5,726 nucleotides of DNA from CAYHKY01 sp964357355 (GTDB lineage Bacteria; Patescibacteriota; Microgenomatia; UBA10105). Positions 1 through 4,844 of this stretch are shown here, one piece after another. A program made the translations under genes and the position numbers. The notes under the pieces are model-generated. The model worked only from the letters and a program-made list of their open reading frames with translations. It did not search any database and was not told where the DNA came from. The stretch lies in NCBI GenBank assembly GCA_964357355.1, contig CAYHKY010000082.1, positions 1-5,726 on the forward strand, given 5' to 3'. Each line of letters starts with the position of its first letter. The first letter of the stretch is position 1.

Positions 1-9
1 TTTTTTCAT
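1..9 (-). CDS. Possible start of a minus-strand gene leaving the window (Met-Lys-Lys)
   Basis: Read on the minus strand, an ATG at 9-7 is followed by two AAA codons before the window ends, giving Met-Lys-Lys, a common beginning for an exported protein. It lies 9 bases after the stop of the 60-residue ORF. There is no well-spaced ribosome binding site: the only purine-rich run (GCAGGG) touches the ATG and is the 3' arm of a small hairpin. With three codons visible no function can be given, and the true start may lie outside the window. Confidence 0.22.
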
Positions 10-29
10 CCCTGCATTTTACCGCAGGG
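10..29 (-). other. Small inverted repeat at the end of the 60-residue ORF
   Basis: CCCTGC (10-15) and GCAGGG (24-29) form a perfect 6-bp stem with an 8-base loop that contains the stop codon of the 60-residue ORF. In minus-strand RNA the stem is followed by ATGAAAAAA rather than a U-tract, so it is not a terminator for that strand. It could hide the initiation region of the next gene, or be chance. Confidence 0.3.
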
Positions 30-201
30 GGTTGCAATCGATTATAGAACTTCTAAGTCTCAAAGGAGCGTCTTTTGTATTTCTTGTCACCTTTTGCTGA
101 GATTGAGATGGTGATGTGGATTTTTCCGGTTCTACGTATTCGTCCATCACCCACCCGCGGTCGGGATCGTAAAAAAGAATACGTAGTAAATTTTGTAACA
201 C
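19..201 (-). CDS. Hypothetical 60-residue protein
   Basis: I do not recognise this protein. It begins with a hydrophobic stretch (roughly LQNLLRILFY), followed by DPDRGWVMDEYVEPE and a polar Ser/Gln/Lys/Arg-rich second half, with no clear transmembrane segment or catalytic motif. I chose the GTG at 201-199 because a good Shine-Dalgarno sequence, AAAGGGGGTGA (217-207 on the minus strand), ends its G-run 8 bases upstream. The GTG at 210 lies inside that binding site and is a poor start. The ORF comes straight after a minus-strand intrinsic terminator and a strong promoter further back, so its expression may depend on readthrough of that terminator. The opposite-strand ORF over the same bases has no such initiation signals. 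Reality of the gene is moderately supported; function is unknown. Confidence 0.45.
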   Translation of the reverse strand: MLQNLLRILFYDPDRGWVMDEYVEPEKSTSPSQSQQKVTRNTKDAPLRLRSSIIDCNPLR

Positions 202-217
202 AATGTTCACCCCCTTT

Positions 218-248
218 AAAAATAAAAAAACTCCCTTTTTTGGGAGTT
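218..248 (-). terminator. Rho-independent terminator, minus strand
   Basis: On the minus strand AACTCCC (248-242), six A residues and GGGAGTT (235-229) form a perfect 7-bp stem, followed by a T-rich tract running through 228-218. This is a classic intrinsic terminator for minus-strand transcripts. It lies about 155 bases after the predicted start site of the 410-438 promoter and just before the binding site of the 60-residue ORF. It could therefore end a short RNA or act as an attenuator. Confidence 0.75.
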
Positions 249-295
249 GTGATGTCTAAGTTTTTGTAAAATATGGTTGTTATGACACCACAACC
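246..295 (-). promoter_or_regulatory. Competing hairpins before the terminator (attenuator-like)
   Basis: Two alternative pairings share one arm in minus-strand RNA. A local hairpin pairs GGTTGT (295-290) with ACAACC (280-275) around a 9-base loop. A longer helix pairs GTTGTGGTGTC (294-284) with GACATCACAAC (256-246), 11 base pairs including one G-U that is an A-C mismatch in plus-strand RNA. The 3' arm of the longer helix also takes three bases (248-246) from the terminator stem. The 5' side includes an AGGAGGG run partly able to pair with CTCCC. This arrangement recalls leader attenuators. No known riboswitch class was recognised. Confidence 0.4.
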
Positions 296-366
296 CTCCT
301 ATTAAACGGAGTTTGATTCACTTTAATCGTACCATTATATATATGAAATTTGTGTGCCTGAGTCAT
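280..366 (-). CDS. Possible leader ORF of 28 residues
   Basis: An ATG at 366-364 opens a 28-codon frame ending in TAA at 282-280. The peptide starts MTQAHKF and ends NRRVVVS; the tandem Arg and Val codons at its end form the 5' arm of the competing hairpins. It sits about 37 bases after the predicted transcription start and has no recognisable ribosome binding site. An open frame of this length is not rare by chance, so the case rests on its position between a strong promoter and a terminator. It may be a leader peptide, a small protein or nothing. Confidence 0.28.
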   Translation of the reverse strand: MTQAHKFHIYNGTIKVNQTPFNRRVVVS

Positions 367-409
367 GTTTAAATTAAGTTTGTTGGAAATCAGCGTTAAT
401 TACTGAAAT

Positions 410-438
410 ACTATAGGAAATACAACTGAAGGTGTCAA
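410..438 (-). promoter_or_regulatory. Strong sigma-70-type promoter of the leader/60-residue ORF
   Basis: On the minus strand the -35 box is a perfect TTGACA (438-433), the spacer is exactly 17 bases, and the -10 box is TATAGT (415-410). Transcription should start near 403. The first features downstream are the 28-codon ORF, the paired hairpins and the terminator at 218-248. No long gene follows, so the promoter either serves a short RNA of about 180 nt or drives the 60-residue ORF through an attenuator. Confidence 0.75.
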
Positions 439-466
439 TAAGTAAAATCAGTTCAGCTGCACCTAA

Positions 467-1138
467 TTAACCAACCTGTGTAGATACAACGCGGTCGGGA
501 TTGAGGCCGAATTCCGTGCCTTTTTTCTTATACATCGCCCAATAAGAACGTTGCTTTTTCTTGGATTTCATAACATTGAGCCATGAACCTGATTCGCTGA
601 TATTTTGGCGAATAAGCTTGAGGACTGTTTTTAGTCGATCCAAGAAATTAAGATGATAAATTCCCGGATCTACCATGTTTTCACTGACAGCTTGTCTTAC
701 TTGACGATCGACTGACTTAAGGGTGACAATCAAAGCCCGCAACTCTTCACGAATCTCTTCAATTTTTTTAACTACTTGGGACTCTTGCTCTTTAATTTTC
801 GCAATCACTTCCTGAGAATACTGTGAGTGAAACTGTTCACGTCGTCCGTAGCCCATTGGTTGGCGTTCAAAAGGGGATGGAAATGGCATTGGACCATCAA
901 ATGGATTGGGAGGAAACATCGGGGATTTTGGGTCAGTTCCTACATTCACAGCTTGACCTGGCTTCATGTCACCGGATTTGGGTGTACCAAACAGTGAACT
1001 TAGTGCATCAGAAGTGATGCCACCCAAGACGTCATTACCCACAGTTTTGGCGACGCCTTTACCTACGTCTCTTAACTGTTCTATGAGAGAATCATTGAGA
1101 TACGCTTTAGGCTGGTTTTTTTTAGATGTGTCATTCAT
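467..1138 (-). CDS. Conserved-looking coiled-coil hypothetical protein (possibly DUF5660-like)
   Basis: A 223-residue soluble protein with no signal peptide or membrane segment. Residues 12-52 are a Gly/Ala/Leu-rich stretch (DVGKGVAKTVGNDVLGG) that could be amphipathic. Residues 57-97 are a Pro/Phe/Gly/Met-rich linker. Residues 108-150 are a highly charged helix typical of a coiled coil (KIKEQESQVVKKIEEIREEL). The C-terminus (183-223) has a basic KSKKKQRSYWAMYKKKG segment and ends in VVSTQVG. From memory this tail resembles a domain of unknown function, DUF5660, reported from Patescibacteria, but I cannot verify that. The ATG at 1138 is supported by a near-consensus promoter whose -10 box lies 9 bases upstream, so the mRNA should be leaderless. 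It lies about 70 bases downstream of trigger factor but has its own promoter. Function is unknown. Confidence 0.85.
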   Translation of the reverse strand: MNDTSKKNQPKAYLNDSLIEQLRDVGKGVAKTVGNDVLGGITSDALSSLFGTPKSGDMKPGQAVNVGTDPKSPMFPPNPFDGPMPFPSPFERQPMGYGRREQFHSQYSQEVIAKIKEQESQVVKKIEEIREELRALIVTLKSVDRQVRQAVSENMVDPGIYHLNFLDRLKTVLKLIRQNISESGSWLNVMKSKKKQRSYWAMYKKKGTEFGLNPDRVVSTQVG

Positions 1139-1147
1139 GACAAAAAC

Positions 1148-1176
1148 AGTATAGCCTATAGGAAAAAAGTTGTCAA
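1148..1176 (-). promoter_or_regulatory. Near-consensus promoter giving a leaderless transcript
   Basis: On the minus strand the boxes are TTGACA (1176-1171), a 17-base spacer and TATACT (1153-1148). Only 9 bases separate the -10 box from the ATG at 1138, so transcription should start 1-3 bases before the start codon and leave no room for a ribosome binding site. The spacer holds the palindrome CCTATAGG (1155-1162). Confidence 0.8.
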
Positions 1177-1207
1177 TGCGAACCGACTAGAATTTCAGTC
1201 CTTAAGT

Positions 1208-2077
1208 TTATGGCTTAATGACTGTGTCTTTCATGAGTGAATTTATCGTCTTTTGACGGCGGAGCATGGTGGTTAAATAGTAACTTTCGTTTTTAAGGGA
1301 TGTTTTCTCCTCCTCCGTTTTAGCTTTGGCTATGATAGCCTCAATTTCTGCCGGTTCCACAGTCACTTTTTCCATGTCAGCAATTTCTTCCAGGGCAAAT
1401 TCAAGCGTCAAACTGCTGATTATTTTTTTACGCTCCTCTTCCCGCAGTTGAGTGGCTGTTTTACTTTGAGCTGCTAAATATTGTTCCAGCGACAATCCTA
1501 GCTTCCCGAGTTCCCCATACATTCTTGAGAGTGATCGGTTGAGTTCAGTTTCAATAAGTACTTCTGCAAGCTCAACTTGGATCACATTTGCCAGCGCTGT
1601 AAATAATTCGTCGAGAGTTACTTTTGCATCCTCATCCTTTTTTTCATCAGTATTTTTATCCGGTGTCCAGATTTTCTGGTTTTTACTGCGTTTAAGTTCA
1701 GTAACCGCCTTGTGATAATCGCCAATAGTCAGCTTCGGTTTATCGCAAGAAGTTATGGATATTTTCCAGTCTTTACCCTCCTGGGCTTCCTGAAGCGAGA
1801 TGTGCGGGGTTATGATCGGATGAAGACCGTATTCTTTGACCGAATCTTGATAAATTCCCGGAATGATCTCTTTTGCCACTTCTTCATAGACAACTTGTGA
1901 ATTGACCTGTTTAGCCGCCAGCTCCTTGGGAGCTTTGCCTTTACGAAAACCTGATACTTCAACCTCCTCGGCAATTCGGTCGAAAATACGTACGTAGGCT
2001 GTCTTGATGTCGTTCCACGGCACTGTAATGATCATTTGATAGGCATTGCCGGGTAATTTGGTAAGTGTCTTATGCAT
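1208..2077 (-). CDS. tig: Trigger factor lacking the PPIase domain
   Basis: A ribosome-associated chaperone that holds nascent chains at the exit tunnel. The N-terminal ribosome-binding domain (about 1-123) carries the signature GFRKGKAP at 43-50, which docks on ribosomal protein L23, and ends with the usual PKLTIGDYHKAV junction. A short charged linker (about 128-153, Lys/Asp-rich) leads straight into the helical C-terminal chaperone domain (154-289), recognisable from LTLEFALEEIADMEKVTVEPAEIEAI at 223-248. Typical trigger factors have about 430 residues, with an FKBP-type prolyl isomerase domain between these parts. At 289 residues this one has no space for it and none of its motifs. Isomerase-less forms occur in reduced genomes. 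The ATG at 2077 is 9 bases from a -10 box, again suggesting a leaderless message. Usual neighbours clpP and clpX are not present. Confidence 0.93.
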   Translation of the reverse strand: MHKTLTKLPGNAYQMIITVPWNDIKTAYVRIFDRIAEEVEVSGFRKGKAPKELAAKQVNSQVVYEEVAKEIIPGIYQDSVKEYGLHPIITPHISLQEAQEGKDWKISITSCDKPKLTIGDYHKAVTELKRSKNQKIWTPDKNTDEKKDEDAKVTLDELFTALANVIQVELAEVLIETELNRSLSRMYGELGKLGLSLEQYLAAQSKTATQLREEERKKIISSLTLEFALEEIADMEKVTVEPAEIEAIIAKAKTEEEKTSLKNESYYLTTMLRRQKTINSLMKDTVIKP

Positions 2078-2086
2078 GTTTACGGT

Positions 2087-2115
2087 ATTCTACTATAGGT
2101 ACCTGAAATAGGCAA
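2087..2115 (-). promoter_or_regulatory. Promoter of trigger factor, leaderless geometry
   Basis: On the minus strand the boxes are TTGCCT (2115-2110), a 17-base spacer and TAGAAT (2092-2087). The -10 box ends 9 bases before the ATG at 2077, the same distance as in the promoter at 1148-1176. A CCTATAG element (2099-2093) abuts the -10 box. The -35 box is weaker than in neighbouring promoters. Confidence 0.6.
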
Positions 2116-2132
2116 AAAACGTCGTGGGAGCT

Positions 2133-2504
2133 TCAGTTTTGCTTATTAAAATTGACATGCATATCCAAAAGAGGATAGGTTAACTCGCTCTCAGATAGGT
2201 CAGCTTTTGCTGCGTCTGTTTTGAGAGTGTTTAATTGATTTTCAAAATTAACAAAGTCAGTTGAGCCGCCGAATTCAGAAATTTTTCTGTCAGTTGGCGT
2301 GGCGGAAGGGCTTGATACTGTGTTTGCAGACGGGCTGGGGTTGGGAGATGTTACTTGGTTAGGCAGTGGTAAAAGTAAGGCAATCACGATGCTGATCATG
2401 ATTCCAACTAAGATAATTATAAGTGTCGGCAAGAAAAGTGACCGTTTCTTAACAGTTATAGCAGGAGGTGGAGTGGTCAATCGTTCTTGATTAATAGTCT
2501 CCAT
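2133..2504 (-). CDS. Small single-pass membrane protein, unknown function
   Basis: A 123-residue protein. The first 21 residues are polar and end in KKR. Residues 22-46 form one strongly hydrophobic helix (SLFLPTLIIILVGIMISIVIALLLP). By the positive-inside rule the N-terminus is cytoplasmic and the rest is outside. Residues 47-72 are a Ser/Pro/Thr/Asn-rich flexible linker, and 73-123 are a short polar, probably helical domain. The ATG at 2504 overlaps the 3' end of the upstream envelope gene by 14 bases, so the two are probably cotranscribed and translationally coupled. A weak purine-rich run (AAAGAGAG) precedes the start. I recognise no family. A structural or anchoring partner of the upstream secreted protein is a reasonable guess only. 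Confidence 0.8.
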   Translation of the reverse strand: METINQERLTTPPPAITVKKRSLFLPTLIIILVGIMISIVIALLLPLPNQVTSPNPSPSANTVSSPSATPTDRKISEFGGSTDFVNFENQLNTLKTDAAKADLSESELTYPLLDMHVNFNKQN

Positions 2505-3279
2505 ACTTGATACTCTCTTTTAATTCGGTCATAAACGCAAGTGCTTCAGTAATATATTGTTTTGCTTCAAATATGGTGAACTGCACGTTTATATAACTTT
2601 TTGAAAGTTGATCAACTCCGAATCCAGATAAGACATCTGTCTTATTTCTCGCTTCAAAAAGTTTTTGTTCAGCCAGAAGAGCTTTGTTTTTTGCATCGAG
2701 CACCCACCGTTCCAGTCTAGCCGTATCTTTTCCCTGAGTTTTTAATATCTGGATCAAATGTTGCGCTTCGCCGTCAAGCAGTTGATATCGCAAATACAAA
2801 CTCTCTACTTTTGAAATTATAATAGTGGCTGCTATTTTTCGGGAAACAGTTTGAAAAGTATTGTCACGGCTTTCTGCTTCCTGTGATATGCGCACTGAAT
2901 CATCCAGAGTAGAAACAGAAGGAATTCGGTTTTGGTGGCCCAACAGGAATACTTCTTCTTCATTTAGAAGCGTAGCGTATGATTGGTCAGCGTTTTTAAG
3001 CCGGAGTAGGCTGATAAATGACAACAAGACGCCATTACGTTGTGACAGGAAATTTTTCACTGCTATCAATGCTTCATTTTGTGCGGTAAGCGTACCGTAT
3101 TGCAGATATTGATTTTTAGTGGTGAGGTATTGGGTATGGGCGCTGCGATAAGAGTCGTAAGTTTTCAAAAATCCCTGGTAATCAGATTGAAAATCAGCTT
3201 TCGCCGGGGTTTTTATGACAATCGTTAAAAAAACAGCAACAATAATGCCTAAACTCGAATACGTATATTTATTTTTCAT
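2491..3279 (-). CDS. Secreted helical protein of unknown function
   Basis: From the ATG at 3279 the product has 262 residues. It has a standard signal peptide: a basic start (MKNKYTYSS), a hydrophobic core (10-22) and a likely signal peptidase site after A26-K27-A28, before DFQ. The mature part is mostly helical and rich in Gln, Leu, Ala and Lys, with coiled-coil-like segments around 30-80 and 150-250, no cysteines and no visible catalytic motif. The frame stays open upstream to a GTG at 3303 and beyond, but a promoter at 3294-3323 overlaps that GTG, which favours the ATG. An alternative is an AUU start at 3384 behind a very strong ribosome binding site. It overlaps the following membrane-protein gene by 14 bases. 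I do not recognise the family. Confidence 0.8.
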   Translation of the reverse strand: MKNKYTYSSLGIIVAVFLTIVIKTPAKADFQSDYQGFLKTYDSYRSAHTQYLTTKNQYLQYGTLTAQNEALIAVKNFLSQRNGVLLSFISLLRLKNADQSYATLLNEEEVFLLGHQNRIPSVSTLDDSVRISQEAESRDNTFQTVSRKIAATIIISKVESLYLRYQLLDGEAQHLIQILKTQGKDTARLERWVLDAKNKALLAEQKLFEARNKTDVLSGFGVDQLSKSYINVQFTIFEAKQYITEALAFMTELKESIKYGDY

Positions 3280-3293
3280 TAAGGACTGACTTA

Positions 3294-3323
3294 ACTTTAT
3301 CACTGTTAGCTTTTTGAAGTCAA
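3294..3323 (-). promoter_or_regulatory. Promoter of the secreted/membrane protein pair
   Basis: On the minus strand the boxes are TTGACT (3323-3318), an 18-base spacer and TAAAGT (3299-3294), with a TG dinucleotide one base before the -10 box (extended -10). Transcription would begin near 3287, leaving only about 7 bases before the ATG at 3279. It should serve 2491-3279 and 2133-2504. Confidence 0.55.
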
Positions 3324-3374
3324 TGTGGCTTTGAGTTGAAAAGCGACTGCTTTTGGAAAATTCTAAATCTGTTT

Positions 3375-3398
3375 CATCTAGAATTTCACCCCTCCTTA
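3375..3398 (-). promoter_or_regulatory. Very strong Shine-Dalgarno with no normal ORF behind it
   Basis: On the minus strand TAAGGAGGGGTGA (3398-3386) is close to a perfect anti-16S match, beginning just after the TAG of the nucleotidyltransferase gene. The AUG/GUG codons after it open only micro-ORFs: GTG-AAA-TTC-TAG (3389-3378), then directly ATG-AAA-CAG-ATT-TAG (from 3377). An ATT at 3384, six bases after AAGGAGG, is in frame with the secreted protein gene. This may be a regulatory leader, an AUU start or a relic. Confidence 0.5.
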
Positions 3399-3399
3399 T

Positions 3400-3918
3400 C
3401 TACAAATGTGCAAAATCGAGTTCTTCGTATTTGAGAATAACGTGGAATTTCAATTTCACCATAGTGAAAGCCTTTAGCAAGGTCAACACTATCTGACCTG
3501 ACATAGTAGTAGGCTTGATTCTCACTGTTTGTCCGTGAAAAGTTCTACACCCGGGACTCGAAATTCTAAGATGAGAGTGCTCAAAAGGACGTGTCCTTTT
3601 TGGTTCGAGGACAATTGCCTGGTGCGAATCTTGTATCTGGAAATAAACATGTATCCTGAATCTTTCGTAAAGAGCATTATATGGTTGGGTTTTCTGTGGT
3701 GGATTGTCATCACTCAATTGTAGGATAGTAGCGATATCTATATCTTTAGTGGCGGATTTTTCGTTCGCAACACCACCTATACCAATACACCACATTTTTT
3801 CACCTCTAAAAAGTGGGAAAGAAGCTAAACCTCTGATTATTAATCGCAATTGCGCAGATTCGCGGCTTGTTAATCGTGATGTAAAATTATCAGTTGCGAT
3901 TTCAACTATTTCTTTCAT
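3400..3918 (-). CDS. Nucleotidyltransferase-like protein (pol-beta/MNT-type fold)
   Basis: A 172-residue soluble protein. The useful signature is GIGGVANEKSATKDIDIATI at 46-65: a GG motif followed after nine residues by D59-I-D61, the pattern of the nucleotidyltransferase superfamily in which the GG helix holds the nucleotide phosphates and the two Asp residues bind the metal. A following strand, FRIHVYFQ (87-94), is where the third acidic residue often lies, but a His is seen there, so catalysis is uncertain. Antitoxin-like, aminoglycoside-modifying and tRNA-editing members share this fold, and I cannot assign a substrate. No HEPN partner gene adjoins it. The ATG at 3918 has no clear ribosome binding site; a weak -35 (TTGAGA, 3980-3975) and AT-rich -10 candidates lie upstream. 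The C-terminal third shows nothing recognisable. Confidence 0.65.
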   Translation of the reverse strand: MKEIVEIATDNFTSRLTSRESAQLRLIIRGLASFPLFRGEKMWCIGIGGVANEKSATKDIDIATILQLSDDNPPQKTQPYNALYERFRIHVYFQIQDSHQAIVLEPKRTRPFEHSHLRISSPGCRTFHGQTVRIKPTTMSGQIVLTLLKAFTMVKLKFHVILKYEELDFAHL

Positions 3919-3983
3919 TTCTAGGAGATTTGGCAGAGATTATTTATATTATTAGCAGAGTTTACTTAGAGGGTTCTCAACTG

Positions 3984-4069
3984 TGCCGGGGAGAGGACTC
4001 GAACCTCCAAGAGTTTTAAAGCTCACAGGGTCCTAAGCCCTGCGCGTCTACCAATTTCGCCACCCCGGC
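3984..4069 (-). tRNA. trnL(UAG): tRNA-Leu (anticodon UAG)
   Basis: On the minus strand the acceptor stem GCCGGGG (4069-4063) pairs perfectly with CCCCGGC (3991-3985), with A as discriminator (3984). The D-arm contains GCG...CGC around a loop with TTGGTAGA. The anticodon arm is CAGGG-CTTAGGA-CCCTG, giving anticodon TAG, which reads CUN leucine codons. There is a long variable arm (GAG...CTC), as expected of class II tRNA-Leu, and a TTCGAGT T-loop. The 3' CCA is not encoded (the genome reads A-CAG), so a CCA-adding enzyme is needed. Confidence 0.97.
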
Positions 4070-4078
4070 TTCATTATT

Positions 4079-4084
4079 ATTATA
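4079..4084 (-). promoter_or_regulatory. Probable -10 box of tRNA-Leu
   Basis: A perfect TATAAT (4084-4079, minus strand) lies 9 bases before the first base of tRNA-Leu, so transcription would begin near the mature 5' end. There is no good -35 box 16-18 bases upstream, which lowers confidence. The alternative is cotranscription from the hydrolase gene that ends at 4110. Confidence 0.4.
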
Positions 4085-4109
4085 CTCGAGTGTGGTAAGG
4101 GGTGGTATA

Positions 4110-4643
4110 TCAGATTGTTAGTCCGAGGGTTTTTGCTGATGTGTTTTGATACTCGCCGATTTTACGCATAAAAAAGCGCACTTTTCCGGCCCAAGTGGTG
4201 GAAGGCGGAGCATATACAGGTGCAATTTCCTCCACAGTATCACGGCCGTGATCTATATACTTTTCCTTTAGCGTTTTAGTTACGAGTTCAATTGATTGTT
4301 CCCAGTTTTCAAATCTGTACTCTCCGTTTGCCCAACCATACGCATTATAAGAATTATATGGAATGTGCTTGCCGAAGCTGGATTCTACACCTGAAATTGC
4401 AGGTACCAGTCGCCAGTCTGGTAAATTATATAGATCGGCAGTTTTAAGAAAAGATGCAGCATAAGTAGCCATGGGAGATTGGTGAGATTCGAGAAACTGA
4501 GTAAGTTGCATGACCCGAGGATCAGTTTCTGTTATCTCAAATTTGACAGAAGCTGACGCTAAAGCAACATCAGAAGCATGGATAGGTATGGTTGACAATT
4601 GAAATAATAAAATTCCAAAAAATAAGGATTTGGTTCTGTTCAT
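4110..4643 (-). CDS. Secreted glucosaminidase/lysozyme-like peptidoglycan hydrolase
   Basis: Taken from the ATG at 4643, the product has 177 residues. A signal peptide (1-23, MNRTKSLFFG then a hydrophobic core) ends near IHA-SD. The mature part carries a lysozyme-superfamily core: PAISGVESSFGKHIP at 81-95 with the likely catalytic Glu at 87, then NSYNAYGWANG (97-107), and a distal APVYAPPS (141-148). These match glucosaminidase (GH73-like) and transglycosylase-type enzymes that cleave the glycan backbone. It should act outside the membrane in wall growth or turnover. It is a paralogue of the next gene upstream (4845-5459). The frame is open back to a GTG at 4754, but that extension runs through a terminator and would bury the signal peptide. 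A GGGGGAAAAT run precedes the chosen ATG, partly inside a hairpin. The exact enzymatic class is inferred. Confidence 0.82.
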   Translation of the reverse strand: MNRTKSLFFGILLFQLSTIPIHASDVALASASVKFEITETDPRVMQLTQFLESHQSPMATYAASFLKTADLYNLPDWRLVPAISGVESSFGKHIPYNSYNAYGWANGEYRFENWEQSIELVTKTLKEKYIDHGRDTVEEIAPVYAPPSTTWAGKVRFFMRKIGEYQNTSAKTLGLTI

Positions 4644-4650
4644 ATTTTCC

Positions 4651-4668
4651 CCCGAGTCTCGACTCGGG
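4651..4668 (-). promoter_or_regulatory. Hairpin over the ribosome binding region of the secreted hydrolase
   Basis: CCCGAGT (4651-4657) and ACTCGGG (4662-4668) form a perfect GC-rich 7-bp stem with a 4-base loop. In minus-strand RNA it ends 7 bases before the ATG at 4643, and its last G residues belong to the G-run that would serve as ribosome binding site. It is followed by GGAAAA, not U's, so it is not a terminator. It may control translation. Confidence 0.5.
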
Positions 4669-4731
4669 ACAAAACCTGAAAATAACATAGAAGATAAATA
4701 TAAGTCTATTTGTAGAGAAATAAATTTAGCC

Positions 4732-4775
4732 AAAAAAAATCCTAAAGCAGACACTTATCGCATCAACCTTAGGAT
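4732..4775 (-). terminator. Intrinsic terminator directly after a promoter
   Basis: On the minus strand ATCCTAA (4775-4769) pairs with TTAGGAT (4745-4739), extendable inward by G-U, G-C and U-G pairs to about 10 bp, followed by eight T residues (4739-4732). The loop contains ATG-CGA-TAA. The stem begins within two or three bases of the predicted start of transcription from the promoter at 4785-4813, so the terminated product would be a hairpin RNA of about 45 nt. It could also stop transcripts from the hydrolase gene upstream at 4845-5459. Confidence 0.75.
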
Positions 4776-4784
4776 CTGTGCGGT

Positions 4785-4813
4785 AGTATACCGTAAACTA
4801 TAGGTTTTGTCAA
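4785..4813 (-). promoter_or_regulatory. Near-consensus promoter upstream of the secreted hydrolase
   Basis: On the minus strand the boxes are TTGACA (4813-4808), a 17-base spacer and TATACT (4790-4785), so transcription should start near 4777. The spacer contains CCTATAG (4804-4798). The hydrolase ATG is about 135 bases downstream, with a terminator and a hairpin in between, so this long leader is unlike the leaderless genes nearby. Confidence 0.78.
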
Positions 4814-4844
4814 GGCAAGCTGATGAGAGTAAAAAACTTTGAGG

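Noticed and set aside
75..269. Plus-strand open frame of 64 codons at the left end
   Set aside because: It runs through a minus-strand terminator and binding site and lacks its own initiation signals. The minus-strand 60-residue ORF explains the region better.
218..403. 6S RNA or another known small RNA for the 180-nt leader
   Set aside because: The length fits, but the 5' and 3' ends do not pair into a long closing helix with a central bubble, and no known riboswitch core was recognised.
1712..1900. Plus-strand open frame inside trigger factor, and similar frames at 823-1154 and 2861-3112
   Set aside because: Each is the antisense shadow of a well-supported minus-strand gene.
3303..3402. 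Stop-codon readthrough joining the nucleotidyltransferase and the secreted protein
   Set aside because: The shared frame has a one in three chance of arising by accident, a promoter lies between the genes, and a fusion would bury a signal peptide inside a cytoplasmic protein.
4644..4754. N-terminal extension of the secreted hydrolase to a GTG at 4754
   Set aside because: The extra codons lie in a terminator stem and its T-tract and would put 37 residues before a normal signal peptide. No binding site precedes the GTG.
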